From: Candidatus Heteroruminococcus faecigallinarum | GTDB lineage: Bacteria > Bacillota > Clostridia > Oscillospirales > Ruminococcaceae | Assembly (NCBI GenBank): GCA_904387055.1 | Contig: CAJFKV010000006.1 | Span: 1 to 64,000, forward strand | Direction: 5' to 3' | DNA length: 64,000 nt | Shown here: positions 43,147 to 51,527 of the stretch, one piece after another | Numbering within the stretch: the stretch's first letter is position 1 | Layout of the letters: every line of letters begins with the position of its first letter | The notes under the pieces: generated by a model | Database searches by the model: none | Told to the model about the DNA's origin: nothing | Seen by the model: only the letters and a program-made list of their open reading frames with translations | Position numbers and translations under genes: made by a program

Positions 43147-43908
43147 ATGGATCAGGAGAAACTCCTTTCGCTGCTCCGCCAGGTGCAGGAAGGCCGCCTC
43201 GCCCCGGAGGACGCCCTCCTGGAGCTGAAGATGGAGCCCTTTGAAGATCTGGGCTACGCCAAGATCGACCACCACCGCCAGCTGCGCCAGGGGGTGCCGG
43301 AGGTCATCTTCGGCAGCGGCAAGACCGCCGGCCAGATCGCCGGCATCTCCCGCGCCCTGCTGGACAAAGGCGTGCACAACATCCTCATCACCCGCCTGGA
43401 CCAGGACAAGGCCCAGGCGGTGGAGAAGGAGGTGGCCCTGCGGTACGACCCGGTGGCCCGCATCGGGGTCGTGGGAGAGGAGCCGGCGGTCACCGCGCCC
43501 GGCTATGTCCTGGTGGCCACCGGCGGCACCAGCGACATCCCGGTGGCGGAGGAGGCCGCCCTCACCGCCCAGACCCTGGGCAACCGGGTGGAGCGGCTGT
43601 ACGACGTGGGGGTGGCGGGGATGCACCGCCTTCTCTCCCACCTGGACAAGATCATGGGGGCCCGGGTCATCATCGCCGTCGCCGGGATGGAGGGCGCTTT
43701 GGCCAGCGTCATCGGCGGCTTGGCCGACTGTCCCGTCCTGGCCGTCCCCACCAGCATCGGCTATGGGGCCAACTTCGGCGGCCTGTCGGCCCTGCTGTCC
43801 ATGCTCAATTCCTGCGCCAGCGGGGTGAGCGTGGTAAACATCGACAACGGCTTCGGCGCCGGCTATATGGCCAGCATCATCAATCATCTGGGGGTGACCC
43901 ATCCATGA
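43147..43908 (+). CDS. larB: LarB, pyridinium-3,5-biscarboxylate mononucleotide synthase
   Basis: Carboxylates and hydrolyses nicotinic acid adenine dinucleotide to start nickel-pincer cofactor synthesis. The 253-residue protein ends in a PurE-like domain: TGGTSDIPVAEEAA, VAGMEGALASVIGG and PTSIGYGANFGGLSALLSML, preceded by LGYAKIDHHRQLRQGVPEVI. The ATG at 43147 is 12 bases from AAGGAGG, slightly long, but no better start is in frame. Confidence 0.94.
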   Translation: MDQEKLLSLLRQVQEGRLAPEDALLELKMEPFEDLGYAKIDHHRQLRQGVPEVIFGSGKTAGQIAGISRALLDKGVHNILITRLDQDKAQAVEKEVALRYDPVARIGVVGEEPAVTAPGYVLVATGGTSDIPVAEEAALTAQTLGNRVERLYDVGVAGMHRLLSHLDKIMGARVIIAVAGMEGALASVIGGLADCPVLAVPTSIGYGANFGGLSALLSMLNSCASGVSVVNIDNGFGAGYMASIINHLGVTHP

Positions 43909-45077
43909 AAACGCTCTACCTGGAATGCGCCATGGGGGCGTCCAGCGACATGCTGGCCGCCGCCCTCTTCGACCTGTGCCCCGACCGGGACCTGGCCTAC
44001 CTGCAGCTGACCCATCTGGGCTATCCCGGCCTGCATCTGGAGCTCGCCCCCGCCGAGAAGATGGGCATTGCCGGCGCCTCCTTCTCCCTGTGGCTGGACC
44101 AGCCGCCCCAGGGCCATTTCCACGCGGACCTGGCCTGGGTGGAGGAGCTGCTCCTCTCCCTGGACATGCCCCGGGCCGCCCGGGAAAAAGCCATGGCCGT
44201 CTACGGGCGGATTGCCCAGGCGGAGGGGGCCGTCCACGGGGCGGGCCCCCGGGAGGTCCATTTCCACGAGGTGGGGTCGCCCCGGGCGGTGCTGTCGGTG
44301 GCGGCCTGCTGCCTCCTGTGGAACCTGCTGTCCCCCGACCGGGTGGTGGTCTCCCCCATCCACCTGGGAAGCGGGGTGGTCCAGTGTGCCCACGGCCTCC
44401 TGCCGGTGCCCGCCCCCGCCACCGCCCGGCTGCTGGAGGGGGTCCCCGTCTACGGCGGACAGATCGAGGGGGAGCTGTGCACCCCCACCGGCGCCGCCCT
44501 CCTGCGGGAGATGGCCGGCTCCTTCGGGCCCATGCCGGTGATGGCGGTGGAGAAGACCGGCTGCGGCATTGGGAAGAAGGACTTTCCCCGGCCCAACTGC
44601 CTGCGGGCCTTCCTGGGGCGGGAGGAGGAAGCCTTCCAGTCCAACGGCGCCGCCCTGGAGCTGGTCTGCAACCTGGACGACATCACCTCCGAGGCCCTCT
44701 CCTTCGCCTGCCAGAAGCTGCTGGAGGCGGGGGCGGTGGACGTGGCGGTGACCCCCATCCTGATGAAGAAGGGCCGTCCCGCCTTCCAGCTCACCTGCAT
44801 GGGCCGGGAAGCTACCCGGGAGGCCCTGGTGAAGGCCCTCTTCCAGTACACCACCACCCTGGGCATCCGGGAGCGGCGCTGCCCCCGGTACACCCTGGAC
44901 TCCCGCTTTGAGGAGGTGTCCACCCCCTACGGCCCGGTCACCTTGAAGATCAGCGAGGGGTACGGGGTGAAGCGGTGCAAGCCGGAGTACGACACGGTGG
45001 AGGCCGCCGCCCGGAAGGCGGGCGTCCCCTTCCAGACGGTGTGGGAAGCGGCCCAGGCGGCGGACCGGGACCGGTAA
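43905..45077 (+). CDS. larC: LarC, nickel-insertion protein for pincer cofactor
   Basis: CTP-dependent cyclometallase that inserts nickel into the pincer cofactor. The 390-residue protein has the N-terminal ECAMGASSDMLAAALFDL (usual family form is GxSGDM), a histidine-rich REVHFHEVGS, VVQCAHGLLPVPAPAT and ELCTPTGAALL, and the C-terminal LarC2-type part with CNLDDITSEAL. It is one uninterrupted frame; in Lactiplantibacillus the two halves are joined by a programmed frameshift. The ATG overlaps the larB stop by 4 bases. Confidence 0.94.
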   Translation: MKTLYLECAMGASSDMLAAALFDLCPDRDLAYLQLTHLGYPGLHLELAPAEKMGIAGASFSLWLDQPPQGHFHADLAWVEELLLSLDMPRAAREKAMAVYGRIAQAEGAVHGAGPREVHFHEVGSPRAVLSVAACCLLWNLLSPDRVVVSPIHLGSGVVQCAHGLLPVPAPATARLLEGVPVYGGQIEGELCTPTGAALLREMAGSFGPMPVMAVEKTGCGIGKKDFPRPNCLRAFLGREEEAFQSNGAALELVCNLDDITSEALSFACQKLLEAGAVDVAVTPILMKKGRPAFQLTCMGREATREALVKALFQYTTTLGIRERRCPRYTLDSRFEEVSTPYGPVTLKISEGYGVKRCKPEYDTVEAAARKAGVPFQTVWEAAQAADRDR

Positions 45078-45115
45078 CGATCCCCGCCGGGAAGGCTCGG
45101 CACAGCATCCGTCCT

Positions 45116-45159
45116 CAAAAAGCCAGGCCCCAGGCATCATCGATGCCTGGGGCCTGGCT
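45116..45159 (-). terminator. Terminator between larC and the exported-protein operon
   Basis: 17-bp perfect stem (core AGCCAGGCCCCAGG) with a 5-base loop; five T follow on the minus strand. It lies 23 bases past the stop of the minus-strand lipoprotein gene and may also slow plus-strand transcripts. Confidence 0.85.
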
Positions 45160-45181
45160 GCGTCTTAGCCTTGCGGGGACG

Positions 45182-46687
45182 TTATGCCTCCGGCAGGGGG
45201 AGAACCCGCAGCCGGATCTCCTCCCCTTCCTCGTATTCCACATAGGACCGCTCCCCGGGGAGGAGATTTGCCAGGGCTTCCTCCGTCTCTGGGGACAGGG
45301 CCTGGGGATCCTCCCCCTCCCGGGCGGTCCAGACGGTGGTCTCCCCGTCCCGGTGGGTGGAGTAGTAGAACCGCAGGACCCCATCCGCCTCCTCCCGGGT
45401 GCCGTAAAAATTCACCTGGATCTGCTCCCCCAGGTCGTAGACGGTCAGCTCCCCCGTCTCGGGCTGGTAGGAACACAGGCGGCTGTTCTTCTCCGGGCGG
45501 CTACCGCCTAAAAGAAGTACTAGGAAATCCAGCCGCCCCTCGCTGTCCAGCAGGGGGAGGGAGATGGGGAAGGCGCCCACCTCCCGGAGGGCCGGCTCCT
45601 CCTGGGACAGGTCGGCCCAATAGAGCTGGTCGTCCCCCCAATCCTCGTCGGAAACGTCAACGGCCGCCAGCCACTCTTCCCCCACCATCAGGTGGGAGAA
45701 CTCCCGTCCGTCAAAGAGGGGCTGGGCATCCTCCCCGTTGGTCCGCCAGACGGTGCCGGCGGTGTTGGCCTTCTCCTCGTCCTTGTGGGCCAGGTAGTAG
45801 AACCAGCCGTCCACCACCCCGCTCTGCATCCCATCGGAGCCGTAGTATACGCCGAAGTTTCCATGGGATTCCACAAGTTGGGTCATGTCGTCCACCACCC
45901 GCCCCCGGTCGGCGGCAAAGTCGTAGTACACGATCCGGGAATGGCAGTCAAAGACCGCCTCCTCCGGCCCGATCCAGTGGATATTGGTGACGCCGCCGTC
46001 CAGCCCTCCGCCGGAGATGCCGTTAAGGTTGGCGGTCCAGACCGCCGCCTCCCCCTGGGGGCTGGTGGGGATGATCCGGTAGGTATCCGTCTCGTCGTAG
46101 TCGTAGACCAGGCTCCGGGGGTATTGGCGCACCAGCTTCCCCTCCCGGTCGAAGAGGGTCACGTTTACCAAGAAGATCTCCCCCGTCTCGGTGCCGCACA
46201 CCGCTCCGTACTGGTTCCGGTAGTTGGGAGCATCCGATTCCACCGCCAGGATCCGGCTGTCGTTCCAGCTCAGGTCGTAGCCGCCCTCCGGCAGCTCCTC
46301 CGGGGGGAGGGTCACCGTCTGGAGGAGGCGGTTGTCCGGGGAGAGGACGTTCAGGGTGTTCTCGTGCTGGAAGGTGAGGGTGCCGTCCCGGTTGCGCAGA
46401 ACCGACCCCGGCAAGGCCGACCCCTCGTAATCCCGGTAGGTGGCCATGGAGGGGTAGGAGGCATCCGCCGCCGGAGGCTGGGACTCCGCCTGGGAAACCG
46501 CTTCTTCCTGGGAGGGCTCCTGGGCGGGCTCTTCCTGGGAGGCCGGCGTCTCCGCCTCCTGGGAGAGGGACTGCTCCGGGAGGGGCGGCTCCTCTGCGGG
46601 GGCCTCCTCCCCGGGGGCGGCGCAGGCGGCCAGCAGAACCGCCGCCAGCAGGGCTGTCATCCATCTGGGCATCAAGGATCGCTTCAT
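45182..46687 (-). CDS. Lipoprotein, predicted propeller-like, unknown function
   Basis: 501-residue exported lipoprotein. A signal peptide ends in a lipobox LLAAC (Cys about residue 21), followed by a Glu/Gln/Pro/Ser-rich linker to residue 75. The rest consists of short beta-rich segments typical of seven-blade propellers (VLSPDNRLLQTV, TETGEIFLVNV, HSRIVYYDFA), but no named family is recognised. It is the last of three co-oriented genes for exported proteins. The ATG at 46687 has AGGAGG 7 bases upstream. Confidence 0.75.
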   Translation of the reverse strand: MKRSLMPRWMTALLAAVLLAACAAPGEEAPAEEPPLPEQSLSQEAETPASQEEPAQEPSQEEAVSQAESQPPAADASYPSMATYRDYEGSALPGSVLRNRDGTLTFQHENTLNVLSPDNRLLQTVTLPPEELPEGGYDLSWNDSRILAVESDAPNYRNQYGAVCGTETGEIFLVNVTLFDREGKLVRQYPRSLVYDYDETDTYRIIPTSPQGEAAVWTANLNGISGGGLDGGVTNIHWIGPEEAVFDCHSRIVYYDFAADRGRVVDDMTQLVESHGNFGVYYGSDGMQSGVVDGWFYYLAHKDEEKANTAGTVWRTNGEDAQPLFDGREFSHLMVGEEWLAAVDVSDEDWGDDQLYWADLSQEEPALREVGAFPISLPLLDSEGRLDFLVLLLGGSRPEKNSRLCSYQPETGELTVYDLGEQIQVNFYGTREEADGVLRFYYSTHRDGETTVWTAREGEDPQALSPETEEALANLLPGERSYVEYEEGEEIRLRVLPLPEA

Positions 46688-46779
46688 CTGGATTCCTCCT
46701 CATTTCCGATCGTCCGGCCATTCTCCCGGGGGGGCCTGCCGGAAGGCCTTCTTTTTCTTCTTTCTGTCCCGGCGGCCGG

Positions 46780-47829
46780 TCAGCCGCCCACCACCGTCTG
46801 CACCACCGACCCGGGCGTCCGCTCCGCCACGCCCTTCACAATCTCCCGCAGATGGAAGATCTGGGAATCGTCGATCCGGTACTCCCAGCCGTAGCTGTCC
46901 CCCTCCCGATGGACCACCATGGTAAAGTCGTCCACAAAGAGGGTGTAGCGGGTTCCCCCGGCAAAGGAAAGGTCGTACCGGTCGTACTGGCCGGGCCCCG
47001 CTTCCCGGATGTAATCGTCGGTTCTCTGGCCGCCCCGGCGGCCGTCCACATCCAGGTCCTCGATCAGGTCGGCAATCTCCTCCAGGTCCTGCGGATCGGT
47101 GACGGTGGTCTGCACCGCCCACAGCTGGTCGTGGGACTGGCCGTCAAAGGAAATCTGGGTCAGGGTCATCCCGTAGTAGGAGGCCATCCACTGGGGACGG
47201 GGCGGGTAATCCTCCTGGCAGAGGTAGACCAGGTCCATCAGCCTCTCCCGCTCTTCCTGGGTGGAGCGGCAGAGGCTGCCGCCCAGGGAGATCTGCTCCT
47301 CGCTCACCAGATACTGGGAGAGGGTGCCGTCCTTCATGCGGATCTGGACGGTGGCCGGCTGGGGATCCTCCCGCTGGGGCGTCTCCTGGGTGGGGGACGC
47401 CTGCCCCAGCCGCTGGAGGAATTCCCGCTTGTCGTTGTTGTCGGTCACCCGGTAGCACAGGCCGTCCTCCCCGCCGATGACATACACATCCTGCACCTGG
47501 TTCAGGCTCACCTCCCCGTCCACGGGGGCCGTTTCCAGGCTGCTGGACGGCTGGGACTCCTCCTCCGGCTGGGAGGAGGACTCCTCCCGGGAGCTTTCTT
47601 CCCGGGAAGCTTCCTCCTGGGAGGAGCTGTCCGGCCGGCTGGAGGAAGCGGCGCCGCTGCCCGCCCCATCGCCGGACGAGGGGGCCTCCTGGGAGGAGCT
47701 GGAGCTTTGGGGGACGAGAAGGGTCTCGGGATCGCCCGACTTTCCGCCGGCAAAGAAGAGGATGACAAATCCCACCATCAGGGCGGCGCAGAGGAGCCCC
47801 CCTGCCAGGTACAATTTCCGTTGATTCAT
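46780..47829 (-). CDS. Membrane-anchored exported protein, Ser/Glu-rich linker
   Basis: 349 residues: one N-terminal membrane segment (LAGGLLCAALMVGFVILFF), a 60-residue Ser/Gln/Glu-rich linker, then a folded-looking domain with VYVIGGEDGLCYRVTDNN and KDGTLSQYLVSEEQISL. The end (VAERTPGSVVQTV) resembles that of the next upstream protein (AAREIPGSVLTLTV), so the two are likely distant paralogues. Function unknown. 27 bases separate the two genes. Confidence 0.75.
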   Translation of the reverse strand: MNQRKLYLAGGLLCAALMVGFVILFFAGGKSGDPETLLVPQSSSSSQEAPSSGDGAGSGAASSSRPDSSSQEEASREESSREESSSQPEEESQPSSSLETAPVDGEVSLNQVQDVYVIGGEDGLCYRVTDNNDKREFLQRLGQASPTQETPQREDPQPATVQIRMKDGTLSQYLVSEEQISLGGSLCRSTQEERERLMDLVYLCQEDYPPRPQWMASYYGMTLTQISFDGQSHDQLWAVQTTVTDPQDLEEIADLIEDLDVDGRRGGQRTDDYIREAGPGQYDRYDLSFAGGTRYTLFVDDFTMVVHREGDSYGWEYRIDDSQIFHLREIVKGVAERTPGSVVQTVVGG

Positions 47830-47856
47830 GGTGCTGTGTCCTTTCCGGCGGAAGGG

Positions 47857-48981
47857 TCATTCCGCCACTGTCAATGTAAGAACCGAGCCGGGGATCTCCC
47901 GGGCGGCATCGATCAAGGCCTGGGCCAGGGCATCGGCCTCCTCCGGGTCCAGGGTGTACTCCACCGCCTGGTCCCGGGAAACCGACCGGATGGTCAGCCT
48001 GCCCTGGTCCTCCCACACCTGGTACCGTTCCCCGGTGTCAAAGGTGAGCCGGCACCAGTTGCCGGTTTCGTCTCCCCCGTCCGCCACCTGCCAGCTTTCC
48101 GGCTGGCAGGTGAGGCGGGCAAAGGGCTCGGCCGCCGCCCACATCTCGTCAAAGCCCTCCGTATCCACCTGGGCCTGCCACTGGCCGTCGGTGGAGGTCC
48201 AGTGGTATTCCACCTGGCTCAGCCGCTCCAGGGGCATGGAGGCCAGCCACACCGGCTGGGCGGGGAGCTCCTCCGCCAGCTGGCCGATCAGCTGCCGGAG
48301 CTGGGCCCGCTGGTCGGCGGTGGACTCCAGCAGCTCCCCGTTGCCGGTGATCTGGGCGTCGTCCACCAGGAAAGCGTACTCCTCCCCATCGGTGCCGGTC
48401 ACCAGGACCGTGTCCGCCCCGTCCGGCTCCCGGACCTCCTGCTCCCATGCCAGGGAGAGCTGGTTGATTGCCGCCGCAACCCGTTCCCGGTCCTCCCCGT
48501 CCACCTGGTAGGCCACCATCGTCCCGGCGGGGAGGAGGGTCATCCGCTCCACCTCCTGGGTATTGATGTATTCATTGGAGAGGGGAAGGTCCTCCTGGGG
48601 TCCCTCTTCCCCCGGGACCGGCTCCAGCGTTCCCGCCGGGGAGGAGGAAGAAGAGGGCCCGCTTTCCCCTTCCGGGGGGAGCGCGCTCTCCCCGGAGGAG
48701 CCCTCCGGCAGGAGGGGAGGCTGGCTCTCCCCCTGGGAAGAGGGATTGGCGAGAAAGACCGCCGCCAGCACCACCAGCACCAGCACACAAACAGCCAGAA
48801 CAAGCATCGTGGGTTTTCCAAGGTTCATAATCGACCGTATCCTTTCTTTGATAGAACTTTCTTCAAAGGAGAGAAATCCCCCGGCAAAGGCGGACCCCTT
48901 CCAGGCGGGCAGGGGGCTGCGGCTCCACACCAGCCTCCAAGGGCGGATCCCGGAATGGTTCGGCCGGATTTTCTCTTCCAC
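47857..48981 (-). CDS. BlaR1-like sensor remnant lacking the M56 peptidase
   Basis: 374 residues from a GTG at 48981 that has AAGGAGG 9 bases upstream; a later ATG at 48828 has only a weak site. Residues 39-57 (FEESSIKERIRSIM, then NLGKP) and the following membrane helix match my recollection of the segment that ends the M56 peptidase domain in clostridial BlaR1-type sensors. The peptidase part itself and the first helices are gone. After the helix come a Ser/Pro/Glu linker and an extracellular domain of unknown fold. First gene of three exported-protein genes. Confidence 0.6.
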   Translation of the reverse strand: MEEKIRPNHSGIRPWRLVWSRSPLPAWKGSAFAGGFLSFEESSIKERIRSIMNLGKPTMLVLAVCVLVLVVLAAVFLANPSSQGESQPPLLPEGSSGESALPPEGESGPSSSSSPAGTLEPVPGEEGPQEDLPLSNEYINTQEVERMTLLPAGTMVAYQVDGEDRERVAAAINQLSLAWEQEVREPDGADTVLVTGTDGEEYAFLVDDAQITGNGELLESTADQRAQLRQLIGQLAEELPAQPVWLASMPLERLSQVEYHWTSTDGQWQAQVDTEGFDEMWAAAEPFARLTCQPESWQVADGGDETGNWCRLTFDTGERYQVWEDQGRLTIRSVSRDQAVEYTLDPEEADALAQALIDAAREIPGSVLTLTVAE

Positions 48982-49023
48982 CCGGCTGCCCCTCCTTGGG
49001 CGATGGGCATCGTCTATGCGGAT

Positions 49024-49053
49024 AGCATACGGGAAAAGGCCGCAGCCTGTCAA
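49024..49053 (-). promoter_or_regulatory. Promoter of the exported-protein operon
   Basis: Perfect TTGACA (49048-49053) and TATGCT (49024-49029), 18 bases apart on the minus strand, about 36 bases before the GTG at 48981. Confidence 0.75.
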
Positions 49054-49157
49054 GCCTCTTTCCTCCTTTTGGACCCGGCGGGGCATCGACCCCCTGTCCC
49101 GGCGCATAGCCTATGGAAGAAGCGACCGCCCCCCTTGGGGGGAAAGGAGGAATCGCC

Positions 49158-49859
49158 ATGCTGCCACACCGGGACCCCCGCCCCCGCGCCGCCCTGGCCA
49201 TCCTGCTGGGGAGCCTGGCCGGCCTCTGCCTGTGGACCGCCGCCCAGCTGGACCAGCCCGATTTCACCCCCGCCGGGTTGCTGGAAACCCTCCCCCATCA
49301 GCGTTCCCCCTCCCCGGCGGGGACCGTCTATCTGGCCTTCTGGGGGGACGAGGCCTCCCCCTGGGAGGAGATACTGGACCTGCTGGAAGAGGAGGAGGCG
49401 CCCGCCTCCTTCTTCCTCGCCCCCGCCGGCCAGGGGGACGGTCCCCTGCTGCGCCGGATGCGGGACGAGGGCCACGCCCTGGGCCTTCTCTGCCCGGGGG
49501 AGAGTCTCCAGGAAGGGGAGCCCCTCTTCTGGGAAACCTTCGACCGGTGGGAAGCCCTCCTCCAGGGGGAAACGGGCCGGCGCCCCTCCCTCTGCCTGCT
49601 GCCCCAGGGGGTGGAAGCCCCCTGGCTCCAGGATGGACTTTCCACGCGGGGATACCGCTGGGTGGACCAATCCGCCGCCGTCTGGGACCCCCCCTCCGCC
49701 CTCCCGGAGGAGGAGCAGCAGCTGGTGCTGGTCCTCCCCGGCGCTGCCAGCCGGGAGGAGCTGAAACGGACCCTCCTCCTCTTCCGGGAGGCGGGATGGG
49801 CCTTTGCCACCCTGGAGGAAAACGGGGCGCCGGTGATTTCGGAACCTCCCTCTGTCTAA
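49158..49859 (+). CDS. Degenerate polysaccharide-deacetylase-like membrane protein
   Basis: 233 residues with an N-terminal membrane segment (AALAILLGSLAGLCLW). The domain that follows has the layout of a NodB-type deacetylase: a first strand TVYLAFWGDEASPWEEILDL, then EAPASFFLAPAG and MRDEGHALGLLCPGE, parallel to the usual FDDGP, PATFF and EGHxxGNHT. The metal-binding Asp and His residues are replaced, so catalysis is unlikely. The ATG at 49158 has AAAGGAGG 7 bases upstream; it is divergent from the exported-protein operon. Confidence 0.7.
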   Translation: MLPHRDPRPRAALAILLGSLAGLCLWTAAQLDQPDFTPAGLLETLPHQRSPSPAGTVYLAFWGDEASPWEEILDLLEEEEAPASFFLAPAGQGDGPLLRRMRDEGHALGLLCPGESLQEGEPLFWETFDRWEALLQGETGRRPSLCLLPQGVEAPWLQDGLSTRGYRWVDQSAAVWDPPSALPEEEQQLVLVLPGAASREELKRTLLLFREAGWAFATLEENGAPVISEPPSV

Positions 49860-50018
49860 AAGGTGCTTCCCGGAAGCCGTTTTGTTGCCCCGTGTCCGCC
49901 GTTTTCCCCGCGATGCCCTCTTTTATCTTGTTTTCAGCTTGGGAGAGTATGGTGAAACCGGCGGACGGCCCCCCGCCCGCCGATTCTGCCGGGGTTTTCC
50001 CGGAAAAGGAGGTGTCCT

Positions 50019-50567
50019 GTGAAACCCCTGCGTTTGCTGCTTCCCCTTCTCCTGTGGCTGTTCTGCTGCACCGCCCCTTTGGCGGCAGCCGCCCTGGCCG
50101 GGGAGCTGTACCCCTCTTGTCCGCCGCCGGCCGGCCCGGCGGTCTCCACCGGCTGCTGGCAGGCGGTCATCCTGGTGGTGGCCCTGGCCCTGGGGGTGGT
50201 GGCAGCCAGCTGCCTGGGGAACAGGCGCCGCCATGGCCGCCCCCAGCAGGGCAGCAAAAACGCCCCCGGAAGCATCCTCCCGGGGGCGTTTTCTCTTTTT
50301 TACAGGGGCGGCCGGTCAGCCTCGATGGCGGAAAATCCGGGGCCGCAGCCGGTAAATATACGCCCAGATCAGGTTGGTGAGGGCAAAGTCGTACACGGCA
50401 AAGACCACATTCCCCATCAGCAGCAGGACCAGCACCGAATACCGGCCAAAACTGCCGAAGCTCTCCAGCACGTCGGCAATGCCGAACAGATAGATCACAA
50501 TCAGATAGGCGACCACAATCGCCACATTAAAGATCAGGAACTTCAAGGCATATTGCAGCGGCTTTGA
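50019..50567 (+). CDS. Small secreted or membrane ORF, C-terminal limit doubtful
   Basis: GTG at 50019 is 6 bases after AAAGGAGG. The first 70 codons look real: a signal peptide (LRLLLPLLLWLFCC...AAAALAG), a short cysteine-containing segment and a second hydrophobic helix (AVILVVALALGVVAASC). No stop appears before a strong bidirectional terminator at 50256-50300, and the remaining frame lies over the opposite-strand gene. A small frameshift near the end of the true gene is one explanation. No family recognised. Confidence 0.35.
   Translation: MKPLRLLLPLLLWLFCCTAPLAAAALAGELYPSCPPPAGPAVSTGCWQAVILVVALALGVVAASCLGNRRRHGRPQQGSKNAPGSILPGAFSLFYRGGRSASMAENPGPQPVNIRPDQVGEGKVVHGKDHIPHQQQDQHRIPAKTAEALQHVGNAEQIDHNQIGDHNRHIKDQELQGILQRL
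50256..50300. terminator. Bidirectional terminator
   Basis: ACGCCCCCGG and its complement with an A-run before and a T-run after, so it can end transcripts from both sides. Confidence 0.88.
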
Positions 50568-50858
50568 CCGCAGCCGGTCCAGCCGGAACTTCAAAATGGG
50601 ATAGTAGCCGAAGAAGAACACAAACATCAGGGCAGCTTCCCGGTCCGGCACCACAAAAAGGGCCAAAATCGACGCCGCCCCGTAAACCAGCGCCGCAGTG
50701 GAAGCGCCGTTTTCCACCACCACCGCCACCAGCACAATGCCCGCCGCCGCAGGAAGGGCATAGGTGGCAAAGGGGATCATCCCGGTGAGGAACATTAAGA
50801 GCGTGCAGAGCGCAGCGGCCAGGCCGCCCAGCGCCACCTGCGTGCTTTTTTTACCCAT
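50316..50858 (-). CDS. Multi-pass membrane protein, ECF S-component-like
   Basis: 180 residues with five or six hydrophobic helices: an N-terminal VALGGLAAALCTLLMFLTGM, LPAAAGIVLVAVVV and two helices near the end. The overall pattern resembles substrate-binding S components of ECF vitamin transporters, but no substrate motif is visible and no ECF module is near. It follows the DnaJ-like gene on the same strand with 33 bases between. Confidence 0.6.
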   Translation of the reverse strand: MGKKSTQVALGGLAAALCTLLMFLTGMIPFATYALPAAAGIVLVAVVVENGASTAALVYGAASILALFVVPDREAALMFVFFFGYYPILKFRLDRLRSKPLQYALKFLIFNVAIVVAYLIVIYLFGIADVLESFGSFGRYSVLVLLLMGNVVFAVYDFALTNLIWAYIYRLRPRIFRHRG

Positions 50859-50891
50859 GAATCCACATTCCTTTCCGTAAGCTGCTCCCCA

Positions 50892-51527
50892 TCAGTGGCA
50901 GAAGCTGCACAGGCAGTCAGCACACCAAAGCGTGGCACAGAGATCGCACATGCTGCATCCTGCGCCCCCCATGGTCTGGTAGCCGCCCCGGGGGAAGCCG
51001 GTCTGCTGCTGCCACATGAGCTGGTTGAGGGCATTGCGGTATTCCGGGTTGCCCGGGTCCTGCTGGCAGGCGGTCTGGAAATAGCTGACCGCCTGGTCCA
51101 GCCATCCCCGGGAATAACAGATATAGCCCTTCAGGAAGGACCACTCCCCGTCCCGCTGGGAGGAGGGAACCCCGTCCAGCAGCTCCTCCGCCTCCGAAAT
51201 CCGGCCGCCGTTGATGAGGCGGCGGATATCGGCAAACCGGGAGGAGCCGGCGCTCTGCTGGGAGTATCCCCCGCCGTAGCCGCCGGAATATCCCCCCGAA
51301 TACCCGCCGCCGTAGCCGGAGGACTGGCGCTGCCCGCTCCGCCGCTGCCGCTGAATCTCGTCGTAGGCGGCGTTGATCTCCTGCATCTTCTCCTCCGCCA
51401 GATCGGAAAGGGGGTTGCCGGCGTAGGTGTCCGGATGGTACTTCCGGGCCAGGTTCCGATAGGCGGTCTTGATCTCATCGTCGGAGGCGTTGGGGGAGAC
51501 TCCAAGAATCTCATAAGGGTCTTTCAT
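50892..51527 (-). CDS. DnaJ-domain protein with TPR and cysteine-rich tail
   Basis: 211 residues. The J-domain (1-70) has HPD at 31-33, so it can stimulate a DnaK partner. A Gly/Tyr-rich spacer ([13 protein letters not shown]) follows, then a TPR-like pair ([20 protein letters not shown], with NALNQL). The last 21 residues contain seven cysteines, in CSMCDLC and CADCLCSFC. The ATG at 51527 overlaps the DUF5685 stop by 4 bases, and the two genes travel together; the target is unknown. Confidence 0.85.
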   Translation of the reverse strand: MKDPYEILGVSPNASDDEIKTAYRNLARKYHPDTYAGNPLSDLAEEKMQEINAAYDEIQRQRRSGQRQSSGYGGGYSGGYSGGYGGGYSQQSAGSSRFADIRRLINGGRISEAEELLDGVPSSQRDGEWSFLKGYICYSRGWLDQAVSYFQTACQQDPGNPEYRNALNQLMWQQQTGFPRGGYQTMGGAGCSMCDLCATLWCADCLCSFCH

